Shown here: piece after piece, positions 51,080 to 60,341 of the stretch | Position numbering within the stretch: the first letter of the stretch is position 1 | Layout of the letters: the number at the start of each line of letters is the position of its first letter | Assembly: GCF_003432035.1 (NCBI RefSeq) | Contig: NZ_QOHO01000064.1 | Coordinates: 25,352 to 89,351 of the forward strand | Direction: 5' to 3' | DNA length: 64,000 nucleotides | From: Lacrimispora amygdalina | GTDB taxonomy: Bacteria; Bacillota; Clostridia; Lachnospirales; Lachnospiraceae | Program-made: the position numbers and the translations under genes | Notes under the pieces: model-generated | What the model was told of the DNA's origin: nothing | Database searches by the model: none | Seen by the model: only the letters and a program-made list of their open reading frames with translations

Positions 51080-52978
51080 TCATTTACTCTTTTGAAAATC
51101 TTTTAAATACTCCACCAGGGCGGATCGGTTTGTGCCACACTCGTAAAATGTCCTGGACTCATCTTCCACATAAACATTCTTACCGCTGCGCCACTCTGAC
51201 TTCACTCCCAGAAGGTAATACTGCGCTGCACCGTATTCATAGTCCTTGGATTCCTTATAACTCTCCCAGGAATGCTTCCAGTATACCTTTACCGCAATGG
51301 CAGCTTTTTCTGACAAATCATATCGGTAGTACCGTTCCCCTGTTTCTTTAGTTTCGATCCATATTGGCCATGTCTCATAGGCATCTATAAAGGCAGCACG
51401 CTGATCATTATTTTTCAGAATAGGAAGTTCTGGCTGCTCCTGCTTTACAGTTTCTGGCTCCGGTTCCGGTTTTTCCAACTCCGCCACCATGCAGGCCAGT
51501 GCCGCAACAATCGTCTTCTGGCATTCGATAAACTTAATATCTGCAGGAAGTAACTCCTTCCCCTTCATGATTCTCAGGTAGTTATCAAGCTTCCCTTTCT
51601 GCTCCTCCAAAAAATACCGTGGTGAATATTCAGGATTTTCCTGCTCTGGTGGAATTTCCACATATTCTCCATCAATTACGTTTTCAACAGGTTCCAATGC
51701 ATTTTCTGGTTGTTCAATAACGTTTTCTTGGTTTTCCTCCAATTTCTTTTCTGCCAGCCGATTCTCCACATACTCATCAATCTGCTTTCTGACATAGTTT
51801 GCAAACTTCTGGAAAAGGCAGATCCCAAGATCTTCATCATCACGGGAAAACTCAATAATTTCCGCACACACAGACACCTCAACATCATTGTCAATAATTA
51901 TGAGCTTCTGGCTGCGGTAGAAAAGCTTAAGCATTTCAATGATTCTTTCATCAGTGATCCCAATAGCTACACCGCCATAAATCAGCTTTTTCGCATTATC
52001 CTGAACAAACAGCCTGGCCAGCATGGTTACGTGTCTATCAGAGGCCCTGGGTACTCCCGCAAGGCTGTAGGACTCATCTACTTCCTTTTCATCATCTGGG
52101 TTATAGTATCCAGAATCTACTTGCGACTGTACCTCGCTCTTCCGTTCCTCCTGGGCTTCCTCCAGCGCCACCACATTCCACTGAACCTGTACACTTGCTG
52201 CCAGATAAAACCATTCCGCAGTTCCATCTACTACAACGGTCCCTCCATCTGTAAAATGCGATATCACAATCCTGTTATCGTACAACTTGGCATAATGGGT
52301 CTCACCAGCCACTGGAAATCCATAAGAACTGCTTCCGTCTGGGTATGCTCCAAGATATGATTTTAACTGCGGTTCCGATTTATCCACGCGGAGCACCCTG
52401 TTCATGTGATCTTCCTTAAACCATTCTCTGTGATTTTTAATCAACCAGACTGCAAAGGGATACAAGAATGACTCTTTAAGCCTGTACTGCTCTTTTACAT
52501 AAGCAGTCCGATCTGGCTCATGATCCCGCTCTTCGCCTGTTTCAGAAGTTGTAATATCACAACTTTGTTCTGGTTCAACAGCTTCCTCCGGTTTCCGGAT
52601 CTGCTTTAATTGATTGACCGTCATTTCCGGATCAGCTTCCTCCCGCTGTTCCTCGGTCATGTAGGCCAGCTCCACCAGCTGATAAGTGCTATATTCCAAA
52701 TACTGCTTGCTGAGAACCGGCGAGTTACCTCCTTGGGATAACTGCTGATTTACTTTAATGCACTTAGAAGCCCAACCCTTGTCCTTGTTATACTTTCCAC
52801 GGACATAATCTTCAAAATTCTGATATCCGGATTCTTCGAACAATTTGTCATCCCGGATTCTGCGAAGATAATATCCGTTTGCCACATACGCTCTGGCAGC
52901 GGTAACAAGTCCGCTCTGTATGTATTGTTCTGCTTGCTCCAGTGATATCGGGGAATTATAATACTTCAATTCATCCAT
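51080..52978 (-). CDS. large phage early protein of unknown function
   Basis: 632 residues from the ATG at 52978, 8 bp past GGAGG. N-terminus SLEQAEQYIQSGLVTAARAYV, YLRRIRDDKLFEESGYQNFEDYV is similar to the KorB/ParB-linked phage proteins, then a Glu/Pro-rich linker (about 440-520) and a C-terminal domain with YYLLGVKSEWRSG. The palindrome at 52548 is inside this gene. I cannot assign a function. Confidence 0.6.
   Translation of the reverse strand: MDELKYYNSPISLEQAEQYIQSGLVTAARAYVANGYYLRRIRDDKLFEESGYQNFEDYVRGKYNKDKGWASKCIKVNQQLSQGGNSPVLSKQYLEYSTYQLVELAYMTEEQREEADPEMTVNQLKQIRKPEEAVEPEQSCDITTSETGEERDHEPDRTAYVKEQYRLKESFLYPFAVWLIKNHREWFKEDHMNRVLRVDKSEPQLKSYLGAYPDGSSSYGFPVAGETHYAKLYDNRIVISHFTDGGTVVVDGTAEWFYLAASVQVQWNVVALEEAQEERKSEVQSQVDSGYYNPDDEKEVDESYSLAGVPRASDRHVTMLARLFVQDNAKKLIYGGVAIGITDERIIEMLKLFYRSQKLIIIDNDVEVSVCAEIIEFSRDDEDLGICLFQKFANYVRKQIDEYVENRLAEKKLEENQENVIEQPENALEPVENVIDGEYVEIPPEQENPEYSPRYFLEEQKGKLDNYLRIMKGKELLPADIKFIECQKTIVAALACMVAELEKPEPEPETVKQEQPELPILKNNDQRAAFIDAYETWPIWIETKETGERYYRYDLSEKAAIAVKVYWKHSWESYKESKDYEYGAAQYYLLGVKSEWRSGKNVYVEDESRTFYECGTNRSALVEYLKDFQKSK
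52548..52563. repeat. palindrome copy, GTTGTAATATCACAAC
   Basis: Exact copy of 25296-25311 inside the coding sequence of the large early gene, where its preservation within a gene is notable. Confidence 0.5.
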
Positions 52979-52997
52979 GGCAGCACCTCCCTGCTCT

Positions 52998-53159
52998 TTA
53001 TGATTTATTTTCTTTTCCCGGCACACACTCAAAATGTATGTGCAGCTCAGTCCGTCTCTTAGTCTTTATATACACATGATCCCCGTGGATTTCCTTACCG
53101 CAGATATAGCAGATATGTATTTCCTGTTGTGGAACACTGGCTTTTCTTTTAGCTGGCAT
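52998..53159 (-). CDS. 53-residue zinc-finger mini-protein
   Basis: ATG at 53159, overlapping the previous gene end by 11 bp. IHICYICGKEIHGDHVYI and LHIHFECVPG give CxxC with a later His and Cys, a likely zinc knuckle, as in HNH-associated phage proteins. Stops 20 bp before the next gene start. Confidence 0.6.
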   Translation of the reverse strand: MPAKRKASVPQQEIHICYICGKEIHGDHVYIKTKRRTELHIHFECVPGKENKS

Positions 53160-53517
53160 TCTTTTCACACCCTTTCACAATCCCGTGAACAATTTCCCTC
53201 AGCTGACCGGCATATTCAAGGACCAGATCTGCATCCTGCTGAATGAAAGCTGCCTGACTTGCCTTTTTCATGATTCCGGATTCTCTGATTGCTGTATTAA
53301 TCTCCAGATATTTTTGATCCGCTTCGGCACGTCCGATCTGTAAACCATCAAGCGCCACATCCTGAATAATCTCCCTTGTAATGGACTGAATACTCTTTGT
53401 AAGCTGTTCATATGGTTTCCTGTACTTTGTTTTCAGTGTTTCAAGAGGTACATTTTCCTTGTTTCGCTTTAAGGAATCTAACAAAGACCGATATTCGTTT
53501 AATCTATGTTCTGTCAT
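53149..53517 (-). CDS. phage protein with coiled coil, unknown
   Basis: 122 residues from the ATG at 53517 (AAGGAG, short spacing). Helical (RLNEYRSLLDSLKRN, EQLTKSIQSITREI). Next to the replication module; no family seen. Confidence 0.55.
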   Translation of the reverse strand: MTEHRLNEYRSLLDSLKRNKENVPLETLKTKYRKPYEQLTKSIQSITREIIQDVALDGLQIGRAEADQKYLEINTAIRESGIMKKASQAAFIQQDADLVLEYAGQLREIVHGIVKGCEKNAS

Positions 53518-53529
53518 ATTACTCCTTTC

Positions 53530-53727
53530 GTAACACCGGTTACCCTTAGTTACACCGCCAGTGTAACCCCTCAAAGCCTTTATTTATGCGGGTTTCAAAG
53601 AAAAGTTACACAGTTACACCATTTTTCTCGCGCGTATAAGGCAAGAAAAAAATATATAACACTTACATATTTTTTAATCCTTTATAAAACCCTATGTTTT
53701 TGGGTGTAACCGGTGTAACGGTGTAAC
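53530..53727. repeat. iteron-like cluster of GGTGTAAC/GTTACACC
   Basis: At least seven copies: an inverted pair at 53549-53567 (GTTACAC-CGCCA-GTGTAAC), two direct at 53605-53611 and 53613-53620, and three direct at 53703-53710, 53712-53719 and 53720-53727. An 8- to 9-bp period places binding sites side by side. The cluster lies after the helicase gene, where a replication origin is plausible. Confidence 0.6.
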
Positions 53728-53729
53728 CT

Positions 53730-55640
53730 TTAATTAAAAGGAAGCTCCATCTGTTCATCGTCTACGCTCACAAATTCTGATGTTCCATCTTGATCCGGAG
53801 GGAGCTTTATCCAATAGCAACGCACTGACGCTCCATTAATTTTCTTGACTTTAGGTACTTTTTTATTCTTCTCATCGGTCACCATTAAATTCTTTTTTAT
53901 CGCCCAGCCGCAAAAAGCTTTCGTATCAAAGTTTCCCGATTTCCCGATTCTTGCAAAAGCATTGGGATTAATACAAACACAGCCGGTCTTTTGATCGAAA
54001 GCGCCCCAAATCTCACCTTTGTAACCAATATTGGGTTCAGGTTTGAATTTTGCCATATTAATTGAGACCTCTGACTGGATATATTCGTATGCTCTGGCAT
54101 GTTCTGAAACTTCATCCCTGCTCTTTAAATACCCAACGCATTTTTCAATGTCCAGATAAATTCCATCCATAAAAATATGCTCTGTTGCTATTTTGTCAGC
54201 TGTAAGTATGGCGGACAAGGGAAGCATTTGCTTTGGTTCTTTCTGCACACCCTGTTTGTCAGCTATTTCCAGGATCTTCTCATAAAATTCCCTTTGTATT
54301 GCCTTAATAGTATCCATGCCAATTTCCTGTACCACTTGGACAAATTCTCTCCCTGCAAAGCCATAGTTCTCTTTTAAAATAGCTACAGTTTTATTTCCAT
54401 CTGGGAAAATATCTCCCTCTTCCATTTCAACATCAATAACTCTGTTAACTGCACCTCCACGCATCGTATCGCTTGATAGAGGCCGTTCAATATTGGTCAG
54501 AATGACATTTTTCCAGGTGGGGACTCTCCGGAGCGATAAACTCGTATCTGACCGTCCCTTTCCTTTTCCGGCGCACAATGCATATATCAGATCAGTAACC
54601 TCATCCATGCCGTATTTTTTAGCTCTCTTGGACAGATCGTCCAGAAGAAGAGGCAGGTCATTAAGTACATCACACTTAACTTCCAATGTTGTGGCCGTGT
54701 CTGTTGAATCTGCCATGAACATTCCTTCTTTTGGGTTCGCCCAAATGCTTGCAGCCATCATGATCGACACAGTCTTTCCTTTTCCCGTGTCACCCCAAAC
54801 ATTAAGAATGAATGGCAACATATCAAGTTGTCCTATTAGAACACTGGCAAAGCTCCCGGCCATGTAAATATGCGGCTCTATTCTTCCTGATCGGCGAGTC
54901 TCTTTGACAAGCTGCAGCCACAGGTCATAGTCTCCATGTTCTACAACAGCATCAAATATGTCTTTATACTTAACTTCTCCATCAAATATAATGTTTTCAG
55001 TATAGGGAAGAAAATTATCATCAAACCATCCCAATTTCGATGTAGACACCTGCATTCCTATAACTCCCAGATTATAGTTTTCAACATCAGCCAGGTATCT
55101 AACCAAGTATTTTGCCGTCTCTGATGTCACAGAGACACCAAGCGGAGCCAGACTGACTATCTTTGCTGCAGATGCAATAATTTCCTTGTCCACAATAATC
55201 TCTTCCCACCTGTATCCTTTTTGAAATGCCAGTTTCACTTTTTCTTTTTTTGTTTCAGCATTTTTTAGGCGCTGTACAGGTATTATGGGATGGTAACAGG
55301 CCAGCTGCTCTCCCAGGATTGTATATGTTCTGACGCCGTGAATATCCGCAACCCAATTTCCGCAGTAATACGCCGGGTAGTCCTCTCCAAACTGCGTATA
55401 ATTATCATAGCTCTGCTGTTGTGTTTCCTTGTCGCGCCTTGCCTTTTGAGTCTCTTTTAGAACCCTGTTAAAAGCTTTTACCAGACTTTCAAATTTGGTT
55501 TTCACTCCTAATTCTTTGGCCCTGTCGCTCAGAGATAGCAATAGCCTGGCTCTATGTATTTCATCTTCTTCGTCAAACACCTCTGTCAATGTTTCGTCTG
55601 ACAGTATTGTTTCTGCCGTGAGCTCATTCAACGGCACCAT
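53730..55640 (-). CDS. DUF927 helicase / replication ATPase
   Basis: 636 residues. Walker A GDTGKGKT and Walker B LPLLLDDL sit in a DUF927 core (about residues 270-420), with FVQVVQEIG and C-terminal winged-helix type sequence. The last residues, DDEQMELPFN, match the tip of the SSB protein (DEGLPFN). The preceding CHC2 gene supplies the primase part. Probably the replicative helicase of the phage. Confidence 0.85.
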   Translation of the reverse strand: MVPLNELTAETILSDETLTEVFDEEDEIHRARLLLSLSDRAKELGVKTKFESLVKAFNRVLKETQKARRDKETQQQSYDNYTQFGEDYPAYYCGNWVADIHGVRTYTILGEQLACYHPIIPVQRLKNAETKKEKVKLAFQKGYRWEEIIVDKEIIASAAKIVSLAPLGVSVTSETAKYLVRYLADVENYNLGVIGMQVSTSKLGWFDDNFLPYTENIIFDGEVKYKDIFDAVVEHGDYDLWLQLVKETRRSGRIEPHIYMAGSFASVLIGQLDMLPFILNVWGDTGKGKTVSIMMAASIWANPKEGMFMADSTDTATTLEVKCDVLNDLPLLLDDLSKRAKKYGMDEVTDLIYALCAGKGKGRSDTSLSLRRVPTWKNVILTNIERPLSSDTMRGGAVNRVIDVEMEEGDIFPDGNKTVAILKENYGFAGREFVQVVQEIGMDTIKAIQREFYEKILEIADKQGVQKEPKQMLPLSAILTADKIATEHIFMDGIYLDIEKCVGYLKSRDEVSEHARAYEYIQSEVSINMAKFKPEPNIGYKGEIWGAFDQKTGCVCINPNAFARIGKSGNFDTKAFCGWAIKKNLMVTDEKNKKVPKVKKINGASVRCYWIKLPPDQDGTSEFVSVDDEQMELPFN

Positions 55641-55641
55641 G

Positions 55642-56133
55642 CTACCACCTCGCTTCTAATTCATTTAATTCTGCATGTATGTAAAGCTGATACTGCAGGG
55701 CATTGTAACAATCGCACCAGACATCACTGAAAGGCTCCGATCGATCCATGTACGCCCTATAAACGCCTATGAGCATACAGTTAAGCTGTCTCTTTCTTCC
55801 AGCCTTCTCCCGTTCTTTCTTTATCATTTCCCGGCGCTTCTGGGACTTGTAAATGGTTAGCCTGGAGGAAAATGTTGGTTTATCATATGTTCCCCCAAGG
55901 AGTTGAAACGCATCCTTAAAGGGAATATTTTCCATCTGCTCTACAAAGGAAAAGATATCTCCATCGGCTCCGCAAGCATGGCAATGATAATTCCGCTCAT
56001 AGACTTTTAAAGAAGCCTGCCTGTCCCCCGTATGAAATGGACATGGAATGAACCCGCTCCTATTTGGCTGAAATCCATAGCGTTCTACAATATCCCTCAT
56101 GCTGTACGTTGCCTTAATTTCATCCGCTGTCAC
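55642..56133 (-). CDS. CHC2 zinc-finger primase domain protein
   Basis: 163 residues from the GTG at 56133, 8 bases from GGAGG. Cys/His motif CPFH...CHACGADGDIFSFV is the CHC2 finger of DnaG primases, with no TOPRIM part. In such phages the helicase and finger are separate proteins. One base separates it from the helicase gene. Confidence 0.88.
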   Translation of the reverse strand: MTADEIKATYSMRDIVERYGFQPNRSGFIPCPFHTGDRQASLKVYERNYHCHACGADGDIFSFVEQMENIPFKDAFQLLGGTYDKPTFSSRLTIYKSQKRREMIKKEREKAGRKRQLNCMLIGVYRAYMDRSEPFSDVWCDCYNALQYQLYIHAELNELEARW

Positions 56134-56632
56134 CCGGAACACCTCCCAGTAGTTCTATGATCCGTTTTCCTGTCTCTTCCCTGTCGCAAAATTCAAACCG
56201 GCACTGATATTTTCTCTGCAAGGTGCAAAGGATCTTATACAGCTTTTCCCCGGTGATTGCCTTGGTTGTGATATCTTTCCACTTTCCTGTATCCGGATCC
56301 TGCACCCGTTTGTGCAGCCGGGGATTGTCCCACCAGATCACATCTTCCAGAAACTCCACGCCCTTCCCGTGCTCGCAAAGTATAATCACATCAATACCGG
56401 CATTATTTGCCCGGATCAGTTCATTCCGGAATCGATCATGGTCCTGACACACATTACTGCACAGCTCCGTAAGGTTCTGCTTTCGGTCAATAATCAATCT
56501 CGGGTTATCCAGGTTCATGTAATCCCCGACATACAGTTTTGATACATAATAATCCACGCTCTGATCCTCAAACTCTTTCAGGATCTTCTTGATTGCCTTT
56601 GCCTTTTCTCGACTGTCTATCTGTATATTCAA
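56120..56632 (-). CDS. ERCC4-type nuclease
   Basis: 170 residues. IDSREK..., VGDYMNL and LIIDRKQNLTEL are the ERCC4 motifs with the D-x-R-K catalytic set. Acts on branched DNA in phage recombination or replication. Overlaps the CHC2 gene by 14 bp. Confidence 0.85.
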   Translation of the reverse strand: MNIQIDSREKAKAIKKILKEFEDQSVDYYVSKLYVGDYMNLDNPRLIIDRKQNLTELCSNVCQDHDRFRNELIRANNAGIDVIILCEHGKGVEFLEDVIWWDNPRLHKRVQDPDTGKWKDITTKAITGEKLYKILCTLQRKYQCRFEFCDREETGKRIIELLGGVPGDSG

Positions 56633-56643
56633 ACAATCACCGC

Positions 56644-57066
56644 CTAATTAAAGGGAAGCCCTTCATCACCTACATCATCGGGGATATGCATGAATCCATC
56701 TCCTGCACTGGAAGGCTCCGGCCTGGACTCTCCTTGGCCATTCTCAGACGAACCCTTACTTTCCACAAATTCCACATTATCCGTGTAGATATCTGTTGTA
56801 TAAATTTTCTGCCCTTCTTGGTTCGTGTAAGATCCTGTCTGGATACGTCCAATCAGTCCCATGCGCATACCTTTGCTGAAATACTTTTCAATAAACTCTG
56901 CGGTCTTACCAAAAGCCACACAGGAAATAAAATCCGCATCCTGCTGACCTTCTTTGTGAAAGCGCCGGTCCACTGCTAAAGTGAACCGGGCAACCGTCGA
57001 GCCACCGTCAGAATACCGCACTTCCGGATCCCGGGTAAGCCTTCCCACTAGCTGCACATTATTCAT
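56644..57066 (-). CDS. ssb: single-stranded DNA-binding protein
   Basis: 140 residues from the ATG at 57066 (AGGAGG). OB fold: NVQLVGRLTRDPEVRY, ARFTLAVDR, DFISCVAFGKTAEF; the tail ends DDVGDEGLPFN, the protein-interaction tip. Follows the recombinase gene. Confidence 0.95.
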   Translation of the reverse strand: MNNVQLVGRLTRDPEVRYSDGGSTVARFTLAVDRRFHKEGQQDADFISCVAFGKTAEFIEKYFSKGMRMGLIGRIQTGSYTNQEGQKIYTTDIYTDNVEFVESKGSSENGQGESRPEPSSAGDGFMHIPDDVGDEGLPFN

Positions 57067-57847
57067 GCTTAGAATCCTCCTTCTCATAAAGTTTTAGCTT
57101 GTCCATACAATCCTTATAATTTTCCAGGGTCATATCTTCAATCTTTTTAATTTTGTACATAGCCAGTATCTTTTCCATCTTTAATCCCTTGTTGCTGTAC
57201 TTCTCAACCAATGATTTAACAGAGGCTATCATTGGGACAGTTACTTTGTTCGATGATTTAGCTTCTTCAGACAAAGATCCTGGCGTTTCAGGTGCCGGTT
57301 CTGCTTTTTCCTTTGTTTCCTTCCCTTGTTTTGCAGTCTGCTTTCCCATGGAGAAAACCTCTTTTTTATCTTTTTGTCTACATATAACAAGGGAATTAAT
57401 ATTCCTGCTTTTATCGTATCCGATCTGGGATACATAAAAGGAATCATAGCAAGTAAACTTGCTTCCCGATTTTGTAATGTTACAGTCTAAAGAATTTATC
57501 CATATAAAGGGAGCTGTATAAAGTTCCCGGCCAATCCCCCAGTTAAAGCACGCTCTTTTAAAACTATCAGAAGCAAGCCCTTTCTCCTTCTCGGTATAGC
57601 TTTCCGTCCCAGTGTCTTCCTTATCAATCCACTGGCCCTTTTCACTATCCCATAAAGAAACAATGCAGTTTGCATTTTCTCTGGTGTGATGACGTTGCCA
57701 ATTCATAGGCCCCATTACTTCATCAAGAATGTTCTGATCGACTCTGGCATCCTTGTAAAGAAGTAAGGAGATCCCATTTTCTTTCACTGTAGAAATCCGG
57801 CAGTCAATTTCATTTGCCTGAAGAGTCCTGAAATTAAGCTTCTCCAT
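57059..57847 (-). CDS. Rad52/Sak-like single-strand annealing protein
   Basis: 262 residues from the ATG at 57847 with AGGAGG. MGPMNWQRHHTRENANCIVSL and LASDSFKRACFNWGIGRELY are the family hallmarks. The second half is a linker (KEKAEPAPETPG) and a helical end. Works with SSB and the ERCC4 nuclease in recombination. 8-bp overlap with the next gene. Confidence 0.88.
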   Translation of the reverse strand: MEKLNFRTLQANEIDCRISTVKENGISLLLYKDARVDQNILDEVMGPMNWQRHHTRENANCIVSLWDSEKGQWIDKEDTGTESYTEKEKGLASDSFKRACFNWGIGRELYTAPFIWINSLDCNITKSGSKFTCYDSFYVSQIGYDKSRNINSLVICRQKDKKEVFSMGKQTAKQGKETKEKAEPAPETPGSLSEEAKSSNKVTVPMIASVKSLVEKYSNKGLKMEKILAMYKIKKIEDMTLENYKDCMDKLKLYEKEDSKHE

Positions 57848-58064
57848 CCTGATCCTCCTCTTCAATTCTGATAATAGTATCGTTGGAAGCATACTTGATC
57901 ATGTTGGAAGCCAGCTCCTTCACGGATAACTCACCATTTGCTTTTTGGAGGAAGCTTTCTAATACATCCACAGCTTCTGAATCAATCCGGATAATACCTT
58001 CCCCTCGCGCTCCCCTGCTGATCTTAACCACTTTCCGCCTTTTAATTGATATCACATTCGGCAT
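57834..58064 (-). CDS. small phage protein, recombinase operon
   Basis: 76 residues from the ATG at 58064; MPNVISIKRRKVVKISRG, then GIIRIDSEAVDVLESFLQKA, a short ribbon-helix-like protein known from phage recombination operons. Unknown role. Confidence 0.55.
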   Translation of the reverse strand: MPNVISIKRRKVVKISRGARGEGIIRIDSEAVDVLESFLQKANGELSVKELASNMIKYASNDTIIRIEEEDQDGEA

Positions 58065-58743
58065 TGTCATCCCCCTCCTCTACAATCCGGCTACACCACA
58101 TATCTGCAAAATGCAGAATCATGTATAGAGCTGTTTCCTTACCATTGATCTCCCGGTATAAAGGACCATACAGGCCATTGTGATACAGAATCGCGTGATA
58201 CTCTTCCTCTGTCAGAGCTATGTATTCATTGATGATTGTTACGCTCCGTATCTCATGCGGTACGTTTAACAAATCTGGATTCACTTTAAACGGCTTGCTT
58301 TCTGACTGCTTATACTTCTGCACCGGATCCGCCTTAGTTGGCCGACCATCTTTCACTATATTGGGAACATATCCCGGTTTTTGAAACTGGCCACACTTTC
58401 CAAGATCATGAAGAAGTCCACATACAATGACTGAATCGGTCCATTGTGAAATGTACGGCTCCTCATACCATGCATTCAGAAGGGAAAGCGCGTACCGGGT
58501 TACATTCAAACTATGTTCTGCCAAACCTCCTGTTTTTGCCAGATGGTTACCACCGGAACATGGCATTTCGTAAAACCCGATGTTTTCCATGTGTTTTAAT
58601 AGGCGTTTCATACCTTCCTTGTCTTCATTTCCCGCCATTAGTAGCAGTTCCTCGATCTGGTTCTTGATTGAATACTCTTCTTGCTTTACGCCATCATTCC
58701 ACGGAAACTGCTTTTCCTGATCTATATTCTTATTTTCATTCAT
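58042..58743 (-). CDS. HD-domain phosphohydrolase
   Basis: 233 residues. GGLAEHSLNVTRYAL, LLHDLGKCGQF and FADMWCSR form the metal-binding HD set. Likely acts on nucleotides or cyclic nucleotides; possibly related to host nucleotide depletion or defence against CBASS, but no direct evidence. Confidence 0.8.
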   Translation of the reverse strand: MNENKNIDQEKQFPWNDGVKQEEYSIKNQIEELLLMAGNEDKEGMKRLLKHMENIGFYEMPCSGGNHLAKTGGLAEHSLNVTRYALSLLNAWYEEPYISQWTDSVIVCGLLHDLGKCGQFQKPGYVPNIVKDGRPTKADPVQKYKQSESKPFKVNPDLLNVPHEIRSVTIINEYIALTEEEYHAILYHNGLYGPLYREINGKETALYMILHFADMWCSRIVEEGDDNAECDIN

Positions 58744-58746
58744 AGT

Positions 58747-58899
58747 TTAGTCCTCCAAAAATTCTCCGGCCTCCATTTGGGCCATCTCAGTAAGTACGAT
58801 GTGATAGACTTCCTTATCGTCAGGATCACACTCGTTATTTTCAATATGAGTAAGCTTTTCTCTGAGAAGAATCCAGAGCTTACGATACTTCTTATTCAT
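58747..58899 (-). CDS. 50-residue acidic phage protein
   Basis: MNKKYRKLWILLREKLTHIE and DPDDKEVYHIVLTEMAQME, with a good site upstream and an 8-bp overlap with the next gene. Two amphipathic helices; unknown. Confidence 0.55.
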   Translation of the reverse strand: MNKKYRKLWILLREKLTHIENNECDPDDKEVYHIVLTEMAQMEAGEFLED

Positions 58900-59077
58900 C
58901 TTCTGACACCTTCTTTGGTAATTCAAAGCCTAAAATACTGGCTATGTCCTCTCTGTCAATGCTGTACTGGCTCTTTATAGTAAATGCTTTTAAAGCGTCA
59001 ATCCTTGCCATGGCTGAAATTCCAGTCTCATATTTTTCAGCGTCAAATGCTGTAATACTAATAGCTGTTTTTTCCAT
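58892..59077 (-). CDS. small phage protein, unknown
   Basis: 61 residues from the ATG at 59077 (GGAGG 8 bases ahead), with MEKTAISITAFDAEKYETGI. Part of the early operon; unknown. Confidence 0.55.
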   Translation of the reverse strand: MEKTAISITAFDAEKYETGISAMARIDALKAFTIKSQYSIDREDIASILGFELPKKVSEDE

Positions 59078-59096
59078 CTTGATTTCCTCCAATAAA

Positions 59097-59720
59097 TTAA
59101 CTTAATAATTTTTTTAATCTCTCTGATATTGCCTGTCTGGAAACTCCATATTTTTTTGCAACTTCCTCACATGGAATTCCGATCAATTTAAAAATAATCA
59201 GCTCTTTCTGCATCTCGCTTAATTGCAAAATGTCTTTTCTTTGAAGCTTGTTCTGTATCTCTTCTAGTCTGACCACATTGTCAATCGCAGTTTGATTTAC
59301 ATCAAAAAGTTTTCCGCGACATGATTTACATATCCTTAGTTTCGTGAAGGAGACAGAGCCGCAAAATCTGCATTTGTACTTTGGGACTAAATTTGTGTAA
59401 GCATGTATCAGGTTCTCGGAACTCGTGACCCATTCAAGATTGGTAACGGAGTTATTTCCCGGGTTTCCATCTATGTGGTTTACGCACGGTTTATTATTCG
59501 GATTGTCTATGAACGCCTCAGCAACCAACCTGTGCACGTAAAATTGTCTTTTTACCTTTCCGTCATAAAAATAGACCATGCGATATTTTCCACCGTTACA
59601 ACCACCTATCTGATACTGCTTCATAATTCGCTCAGTCCCATTTTTTATAAGGTAAACGTTCCCGTTTTCAAAGACCTTTAATTTACCGTCTTTTAAAATT
59701 CTATATTGCGTATTTCTCAC
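59097..59720 (-). CDS. HNH endonuclease with zinc ribbon and HTH (homing type)
   Basis: 207 residues: an NUMOD-like start, HNH_3 (YVHRLVAEAFIDNPNN, CVNHIDGNPGNNSVTNLEWV), CxxC-CxxC ribbon at about 115-135 (CRFCG, CKSCRG) and a C-terminal HTH (EVAKKYGVSRQAISERL). Probably a free-standing homing endonuclease. No intron seen next to it. Confidence 0.85.
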   Translation of the reverse strand: MRNTQYRILKDGKLKVFENGNVYLIKNGTERIMKQYQIGGCNGGKYRMVYFYDGKVKRQFYVHRLVAEAFIDNPNNKPCVNHIDGNPGNNSVTNLEWVTSSENLIHAYTNLVPKYKCRFCGSVSFTKLRICKSCRGKLFDVNQTAIDNVVRLEEIQNKLQRKDILQLSEMQKELIIFKLIGIPCEEVAKKYGVSRQAISERLKKLLS

Positions 59721-59756
59721 CTCTGTATTAAAATAAAAATGTATAATATTTACGAG

Positions 59757-59927
59757 TTACCTTGATTCCCTGGCTGTTCCCGCAGCCGGGGTTTCTTCAT
59801 CTTCACAGCCGATAATATGGCCATCATTAATTAGCAACGGCTTAAATGACTTACTTTCAACCGCATCCGCCAGCATTTCGAGCGGCATGTCCTCTAACTC
59901 TTCCAATATCCATTTAGCAAGTTCCAT
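59757..59927 (-). CDS. 56-residue phage protein
   Basis: ATG at 59927 after GGAGGTGAGGATTA. MELAKWILEELEDMPLEML; a short helix then a beta part (KPLLINDGHIIGCEDEE). Unknown. Confidence 0.6.
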   Translation of the reverse strand: MELAKWILEELEDMPLEMLADAVESKSFKPLLINDGHIIGCEDEETPAAGTARESR

Positions 59928-59943
59928 TAATCCTCACCTCCTC

Positions 59944-60090
59944 TCATAACACTTCCAACTTACCTACTACAAAAAACATCAAAGCCATTGCACCGATGAA
60001 GATCACTGTCGGCATGATCCGTTTCATAATTTGCTTTATCTTTGAAGGACCAGCGTCAGTGTAATCGGCTAATTTGTCATAGTACCTCAT
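59944..60090 (-). CDS. 48-residue single-span membrane protein
   Basis: ATG at 60090 with AAGGAG. MRYYDKLADYTDAGPSKIKQ followed by one span (PTVIFIGAMALMFFVVG). Overlaps the regulator gene stop by 4 bp. Unknown. Confidence 0.6.
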   Translation of the reverse strand: MRYYDKLADYTDAGPSKIKQIMKRIMPTVIFIGAMALMFFVVGKLEVL

Positions 60091-60341
60091 ACGTTCTCCT
60101 TTCCTCTGACGATTTGCAGTATCTCCTGATCGCTCAGGCCCAGTGCTGATACCATAATCCATAAATCTTCCAAGCGGAAAGTCTCCGGGTGTTGCCAGCG
60201 ATACTTTATGGTATTCTCTGGACGATTTAGTCGTTTGGCAATTTCCTTGCTTCGGATCTGCTTAAGCTCCATGCGCTTTCTGATCGTAGTTCTGGCAATC
60301 AGTTTCTTCTGTTCAAAATCACTTAGTTTTAACTTTGGCAC
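60087..60341 (-). CDS. HTH regulator of the early operon
   Basis: 84 residues. RSKEIAKRLNRPENTIKYRW is an HTH; DLWIMVSALGLSDQEI follows. Cro or XRE-like small regulator typical of phage early operons. Confidence 0.65.
   Translation of the reverse strand: MPKLKLSDFEQKKLIARTTIRKRMELKQIRSKEIAKRLNRPENTIKYRWQHPETFRLEDLWIMVSALGLSDQEILQIVRGKENV

Noticed and set aside
59097..59720. Group I intron around the HNH gene
   Set aside because: No interrupted gene or intron core is visible on either side; the gene looks free-standing.
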